The notes under the pieces are model-generated. The model saw only the letters and a list, made by a program, of their open reading frames with translations. It ran no database searches and was not told the DNA's origin. The translations under genes were made by a program, and so were the position numbers. From assembly GCA_002168115.1 (NCBI GenBank), contig NHCC01000021.1, forward strand, positions 39,102 to 84,062: a stretch of DNA of 44,961 bases, in the 5' to 3' direction. Source of the stretch: Rhodospirillaceae bacterium TMED23. GTDB taxonomy: Bacteria > Pseudomonadota > Alphaproteobacteria > Rhodospirillales > UBA2165. How positions within the stretch are numbered: position 1 is the first letter of the stretch; each line of letters opens with the position of its first letter. Of the stretch, positions 41,282-44,961 are shown piece by piece.

Positions 41282-42529
41282 CTATCTCTTCAATTCTCTT
41301 TTTAGAGGCAAATCAAACAAGGGAAATATCTTCTCGATACAGTCTCTAAAATCAAAACCGTTGAGTACCTTCAGTCGACCGGCCAAGCCCATTTTTGAAC
41401 GATCATCTGGACTGGTAATAAAGCGAGTTAGCGCGTTTATAAGCATTTCATTATTCTCATAGGAAACTAATAATCCTGTCTTTTCGTGATCAATTAACTC
41501 TGGTATTGCTGAAATGTTAGTCGATATGCAAGGCAACCCAATGGATTGGGCCTCCATTAGCACGTTAGGCAAACCATCCCTGTCGCCGTTGTGGGCGATG
41601 ATGCATGGTAAGACGAAAATATCCGTTTTTTTATACTCGAGTATTACAGCTTCTTGTGTTTGAGAGCCGAGCCACGTGATATTATTATTAATCCCCAATT
41701 TATCTGCTAATCGTTGAAGTTTTGGTTTAAGTGGCCCTCCACCCACATGTGTAAAATGCCAATTTAAATTATCTTGTATTGCTGCCAAAGCCTCTAAAAG
41801 ATTTACGTAACCTTTCTTTTCAACAGCTCGCCCAACTGATAAAATACGAACTGGGTCCAACTTCTTTAATCCTGTTCTATCGCTATAATTTGGAGAAGTA
41901 TTCCGAAATCTATTTAAATCAATACCATGATAAGCTAAAAAAACTTTGGAAGAGTCATGCGCTAAAAAGGAGAGCCGTTCATAATTCGTTCTAGTACACG
42001 TCACTATCCAACTACAACTCATCAACTTGCCTTTAAGTTCAGCCTCCGGCGTTGTCCAGATGTCAACAGCGTGAGCTGAGCAAGACCATTCCAAGCCTCT
42101 AAGAATAGCCGTATATTGGGCAACTGAAGCTGGAGTATGAAGAAAATGAGCATGAATATGTTCAATATTACTGGGCAATTCGGCCGCTAGAACGATAGCT
42201 TGGCCGAAACGACGAAATCGGCTTAATGAAAAATCAGACTTTAAATCTTTCCTCCATACTAAATAGGCCTTCCTATAACCTTCACATTTTTTAATTTTCC
42301 ACCAGGACTTAACAACACGACTCACTTCGAGATACAAGTATTCTGGTAAGTATTTTACTAGTGATTTAATCTCGTTATGAATAGGATGAATCTTATGATC
42401 CGTTGGTTTTCTAAGCGAAATTATATGAATATTTAACCCGGACTTTTCTAACTCTAAGATCTCTTGCGCAATAAAAGTTTCTGAGAGACGTGGATAACCT
42501 TTAACAATAATAGCGATATTTTTTGGCAA
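41282..42529 (-). CDS. Glycosyltransferase family 4 protein B
   Basis: A 415-residue GT4 protein. 'IAIIVKGYPRLSETFIAQEIL' at the N-terminus and 'EHIHAHFLHTPASVAQYTAIL' near residue 118 resemble the WcaL/AmsK-type exopolysaccharide transferases. 'RILSVGRAVEKKGYVNLLEAL' (residues about 228-248) opens the donor domain, and 'RDGLPNVLMEAQSIGLPCIS' carries the EX7E-like region (Asp-Gly-Leu-Pro variant). No membrane helix. It lies 31 bases after the copy-1 COG4671 glycosyltransferase and 4 bases before GT4 A. Confidence 0.88.
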   Translation of the reverse strand: MPKNIAIIVKGYPRLSETFIAQEILELEKSGLNIHIISLRKPTDHKIHPIHNEIKSLVKYLPEYLYLEVSRVVKSWWKIKKCEGYRKAYLVWRKDLKSDFSLSRFRRFGQAIVLAAELPSNIEHIHAHFLHTPASVAQYTAILRGLEWSCSAHAVDIWTTPEAELKGKLMSCSWIVTCTRTNYERLSFLAHDSSKVFLAYHGIDLNRFRNTSPNYSDRTGLKKLDPVRILSVGRAVEKKGYVNLLEALAAIQDNLNWHFTHVGGGPLKPKLQRLADKLGINNNITWLGSQTQEAVILEYKKTDIFVLPCIIAHNGDRDGLPNVLMEAQSIGLPCISTNISAIPELIDHEKTGLLVSYENNEMLINALTRFITSPDDRSKMGLAGRLKVLNGFDFRDCIEKIFPLFDLPLKRELKR

Positions 42530-42560
42530 CCCAATTCCCTCAAATTTTAAGCTCTCAAAA

Positions 42561-43802
42561 TTATCCCATAAGAGCAGAAATATCTATCGCTTCTTGATTG
42601 CTTCTGTTCTTTTCAAGATGTCGTCCCACTAAACGACTAATATTTGGCAAACCATCCAGTAATCCCGGTAAAACTATATCTGATGGCGGACGTTGCTGAG
42701 GAAGTTGTCGCAATGCCGTTATCATAGAGCATGTATCTCTAAATCCATCGTCATTTAAGACTGACATTAGCCCAAGTTCTTGAGCCCTCGAAGCTCTAAT
42801 ATATTGCTCTAATCTTGGCTTAGTGCGAGGTATAATTAAAGCGGGCTTATTAAATGATAAAATTTCACAAAACGTATTATATCCCCCCATGGCTATAATA
42901 CCGATTGCGTTTTTCATTAAGTGCTCAATATGTGAATCAAAAACAATTGATTCGACATTTTCTAGCGTCTCAATACGTTTAATAAATTTCTCCTGATCAT
43001 CGTTTTGCATGAAAGGCCCAAAGACGATCAGAGCACGGTGAGGAATAAATTTGGAGGACTCATAAGCCCTTAGCACCCAATCAATTAAATCCTCACCATC
43101 ACCCCCTCCCCCAGCGGTAACCAAAAAATAGCTACTTTCGTTCTTCACAGCAGGTACCGTTGCGGAAGCGTCTGGAACTGCGTAACGTAAATAACCTGTA
43201 TAAATAATTTTACGCCGCACAGAGGCCGAAAGAGAAATGCCTCTAAGAGGCTCATATATTTGAGGCAATCCATAAACCCAAATTTCATCATATAGATTTT
43301 CAAGCGATGGCATTACGTTCTTACGCTCCCACTCGGGGACCAAAAGTTTGGCTTCATCCATAACATCTCTTAATCCAAGAACAAGTCGGGTTCCGCGTTT
43401 TTTTAAGATTTTTAAGGTCTCCTCCACTTCACCTCTTAGGCCCAATGGTTCTTTATCAACTACAAATATATCAGGATCAAAGACTTCAGCTGTGTGTTGT
43501 ATGATCGAGCCCCGCAACTCCATAGTTTTTTCAATATCCATATGAAGGCTTAGCGACGTATAATCGCCATTTCTCAACTTAATTACTCCTGGAACTCGGA
43601 CGAAATCTACTCTTGATCGAAAATCAAAACTTCCAATTATTGGCGAACCAGAGAGAATTAAAATAGATAAACTCTCATAACACCCAACGAGCGAGTGAGC
43701 GATCTCTCGACATCTTCGCAAATGTCCCAAACCAAAGCTATCATGGCTATAAATTAAAATGCGGCACTCTGGTGAGTTAATGTCAACGTTATCTTCAGCC
43801 AT
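42561..43802 (-). CDS. MurG-like glycosyltransferase (COG4671 type), copy 1
   Basis: A 413-residue GT-B protein with 'ILIYSHDSFGLGHLRRCREIA' near residue 14, 'DIFVVDKEPLGLRGEVEE' near 112, 'FLVTAGGGGDGEDLIDWVL' near 228 and 'IAMGGYNTFCEILSFNKPALII' near 308 (donor site). It is the probable first gene of the glycosyltransferase cluster, 112 bases downstream of the ABC ATPase gene. It is a paralogue of the gene at 38414-39559, and the two bracket the GT4 pair and phosphatase. The product is unknown. Confidence 0.84.
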   Translation of the reverse strand: MAEDNVDINSPECRILIYSHDSFGLGHLRRCREIAHSLVGCYESLSILILSGSPIIGSFDFRSRVDFVRVPGVIKLRNGDYTSLSLHMDIEKTMELRGSIIQHTAEVFDPDIFVVDKEPLGLRGEVEETLKILKKRGTRLVLGLRDVMDEAKLLVPEWERKNVMPSLENLYDEIWVYGLPQIYEPLRGISLSASVRRKIIYTGYLRYAVPDASATVPAVKNESSYFLVTAGGGGDGEDLIDWVLRAYESSKFIPHRALIVFGPFMQNDDQEKFIKRIETLENVESIVFDSHIEHLMKNAIGIIAMGGYNTFCEILSFNKPALIIPRTKPRLEQYIRASRAQELGLMSVLNDDGFRDTCSMITALRQLPQQRPPSDIVLPGLLDGLPNISRLVGRHLEKNRSNQEAIDISALMG

Positions 43803-43914
43803 TCAACTTCCCCATATTGAGGGTAACAATACCATAATCCAGTTACACAATTTGAAAAAAGTAGCGCGTATACTGAAATCTCATACGAAAATATTATTAT
43901 ATCAAGAAAAGGTT

Positions 43915-44958
43915 TCAGTCACGTTTAAAAATAATCACTTTATCTCTATTAAAATTAATATTACCTCTATCTCCAACCTTTAATTGATTTTCCGCAGATT
44001 GCGAAATAAATACATACTCTTTATCCTTATCCTGTTTGAGCAAACTGCAACGAATATGTTCCATACCTCCAATAATTCTTACTTCTTCTACTTTTGCCCC
44101 TAAGTCCTTCTCATCCATTCGTTCATTGGGAATTAACTTAAGTGTGTCGGGCCTCATTACAACATTTAGTTCTTTTTCAGAGCATGGTTCATTATAGGGA
44201 ATATCTCCGATAGCAGTTTTAATTAAGTTGTTAGAAAACGTTCCTTTAAAACAATTAATCGGGCCGAGAAACGAAGCAGCGAACTTATCCACCGGCTCAT
44301 GATAAAGTTCAAAAGCCGACCCACTTTGTGTAATTTCACCGTTATTCATTAAAATAATTCTATCGGCTATTAACATAGCCTCTTCAGGATCATGAGTAAC
44401 TATTACAGCGGTAATACCCATTTGTTTTAAAAGTGATATCGTATAGTCCCTGATTTCATTGCGTAGATTTGTGTCTAGGCTTGAAAAAGGCTCATCTAAA
44501 AGCAAAATACGCGGGTTTGTCACAATTGATCTTGCTAGAGCTACTCTTTGTTGCTCCCCACCCGACATTTCATGAGGATATTTATGCTCATGGCCAACCA
44601 TATTAATCTGTTCAAATAATTCTGCTACCTGTTTATTATGAGTTCTTTTTCCCAGAGCCCAAATAATATTTTGTTTCGCGGTCAGATGGGGAAATAGCGC
44701 AAAATCTTGAAATAGAAAACCCACCTTCCGTTTATGAGGTTCAATAAAAATTTTATCGCTCGTTACATTTTGATTTGCTATTGAGATGGTCCCAGAAATT
44801 GGTCTTTCTAACCCAGCGATTAATCGTAATGTCGAAGTTTTACCGCAACCCGAAGGACCAAGTAAACAGATGATTTCTCCAGATTTTGCTTCCAAAGAAA
44901 TTTTATTCAATATTAATTTTTGTTGTACTTTATAACTTAAACCCGAAATTCGTAACAT
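43915..44958 (-). CDS. ABC transporter ATP-binding protein (FbpC/PotA-like, iron or polyamine uptake)
   Basis: A 347-residue importer ATPase. Walker A 'GPSGCGKTSTLRLIAGL' near residue 34, Q-loop 'FLFQDFALFPHLTAKQNI' near 81, signature 'MSGGEQQRVALARSIV' near 130, Walker B 'ILLLDEPFSSLD' near 150, H-loop 'IVTHDPEEA' near 184. A TOBE-type C-terminal region (about 235-345, 'VVMRPDTLKLI') matches the Fe3+/spermidine/molybdate class. The ATG is 3 bases from the window edge; its 'TAATG' context suggests it overlaps the stop of an upstream gene, probably the permease. The N-terminus looks complete. Substrate not determined. Confidence 0.9.
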   Translation of the reverse strand: MLRISGLSYKVQQKLILNKISLEAKSGEIICLLGPSGCGKTSTLRLIAGLERPISGTISIANQNVTSDKIFIEPHKRKVGFLFQDFALFPHLTAKQNIIWALGKRTHNKQVAELFEQINMVGHEHKYPHEMSGGEQQRVALARSIVTNPRILLLDEPFSSLDTNLRNEIRDYTISLLKQMGITAVIVTHDPEEAMLIADRIILMNNGEITQSGSAFELYHEPVDKFAASFLGPINCFKGTFSNNLIKTAIGDIPYNEPCSEKELNVVMRPDTLKLIPNERMDEKDLGAKVEEVRIIGGMEHIRCSLLKQDKDKEYVFISQSAENQLKVGDRGNINFNRDKVIIFKRD

Positions 44959-44961
44959 TAG

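Noticed and set aside
43872-43919. Inverted repeat ACTGAAA...TTTCAGT at the end of the ABC ATPase gene
   Set aside because: The 34-base loop and absence of a following T-run on the minus strand make a terminator unlikely.

Overview
The window is AT-rich, gene-dense bacterial DNA. There is no gene-free gap longer than about 260 bases, many genes overlap or abut, and I found no rRNA, tRNA, CRISPR array, insertion sequence or phage gene. The gene families (HyuAB hydantoinase, molybdenum hydroxylases, large IorA/IorB-type 2-oxoacid oxidoreductase, FCD-type GntR regulator, peptide-type ABC importer, nadA-nadC) suggest a free-living, probably marine alphaproteobacterium. That placement is inference from gene content, not from a marker gene.

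Layout. (1) Positions 1-6841: a truncated molybdenum hydroxylase large subunit on the minus strand, divergent from hyuA-hyuB and an overlapping alpha/beta hydrolase, probably for oxidising and opening a cyclic amide or heterocycle. (2) Positions 6844-20256: an aromatic acyl-CoA module. It holds a GntR regulator, an aryl/acyl-CoA ligase, a zinc-free MDR reductase, a back-to-back pair (4-hydroxybenzoyl-CoA-type thioesterase and a DUF4863/hydroxylaminobenzoate lyase-like cupin), iorA-iorB, a three-subunit 4-hydroxybenzoyl-CoA reductase (hcrC-hcrA-hcrB) and glutaryl-CoA dehydrogenase. The FAD subunit carries the extra four-cysteine insertion that marks true 4-hydroxybenzoyl-CoA reductases. (3) Positions 20364-25644: a miscellany comprising a class-I glutamine amidotransferase-like hydrolase, a small secreted orphan, a lone cyclic-nucleotide-binding domain, an arylsulfotransferase-like propeller, a hotdog thioesterase, a GT-like protein of unknown role and a metallo-beta-lactamase-fold hydrolase. 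(4) Positions 25929-28675: nadA-nadC without nadB, followed by a SAM methyltransferase. (5) Positions 28678-44958, all minus strand: a peptide-type ABC importer with a small membrane protein, a 1033-residue ABC-transporter-like protein fused to a cyclic-nucleotide-binding domain, a five-gene glycosyltransferase/phosphatase cluster, and an FbpC/PotA-like ABC ATPase at the edge.

How the genes may work together. In region 2 the ligase would activate an aromatic acid, Hcr would remove the para-hydroxyl using reduced ferredoxin, IorAB would be a local source of that ferredoxin by oxidising an arylpyruvate or other 2-oxoacid, and GcdH would handle the glutaryl-CoA that ends several aromatic routes. 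The ring-opening steps are not in the window, so the pathway is a proposal.

The two most striking things are this ferredoxin-linked aromatic dehydroxylation module and the ABC/cNMP fusion. The fusion's nucleotide-binding domain has lost the canonical catalytic residues and contains a roughly 300-residue insertion in which a 'V..NILFG' segment is repeated.
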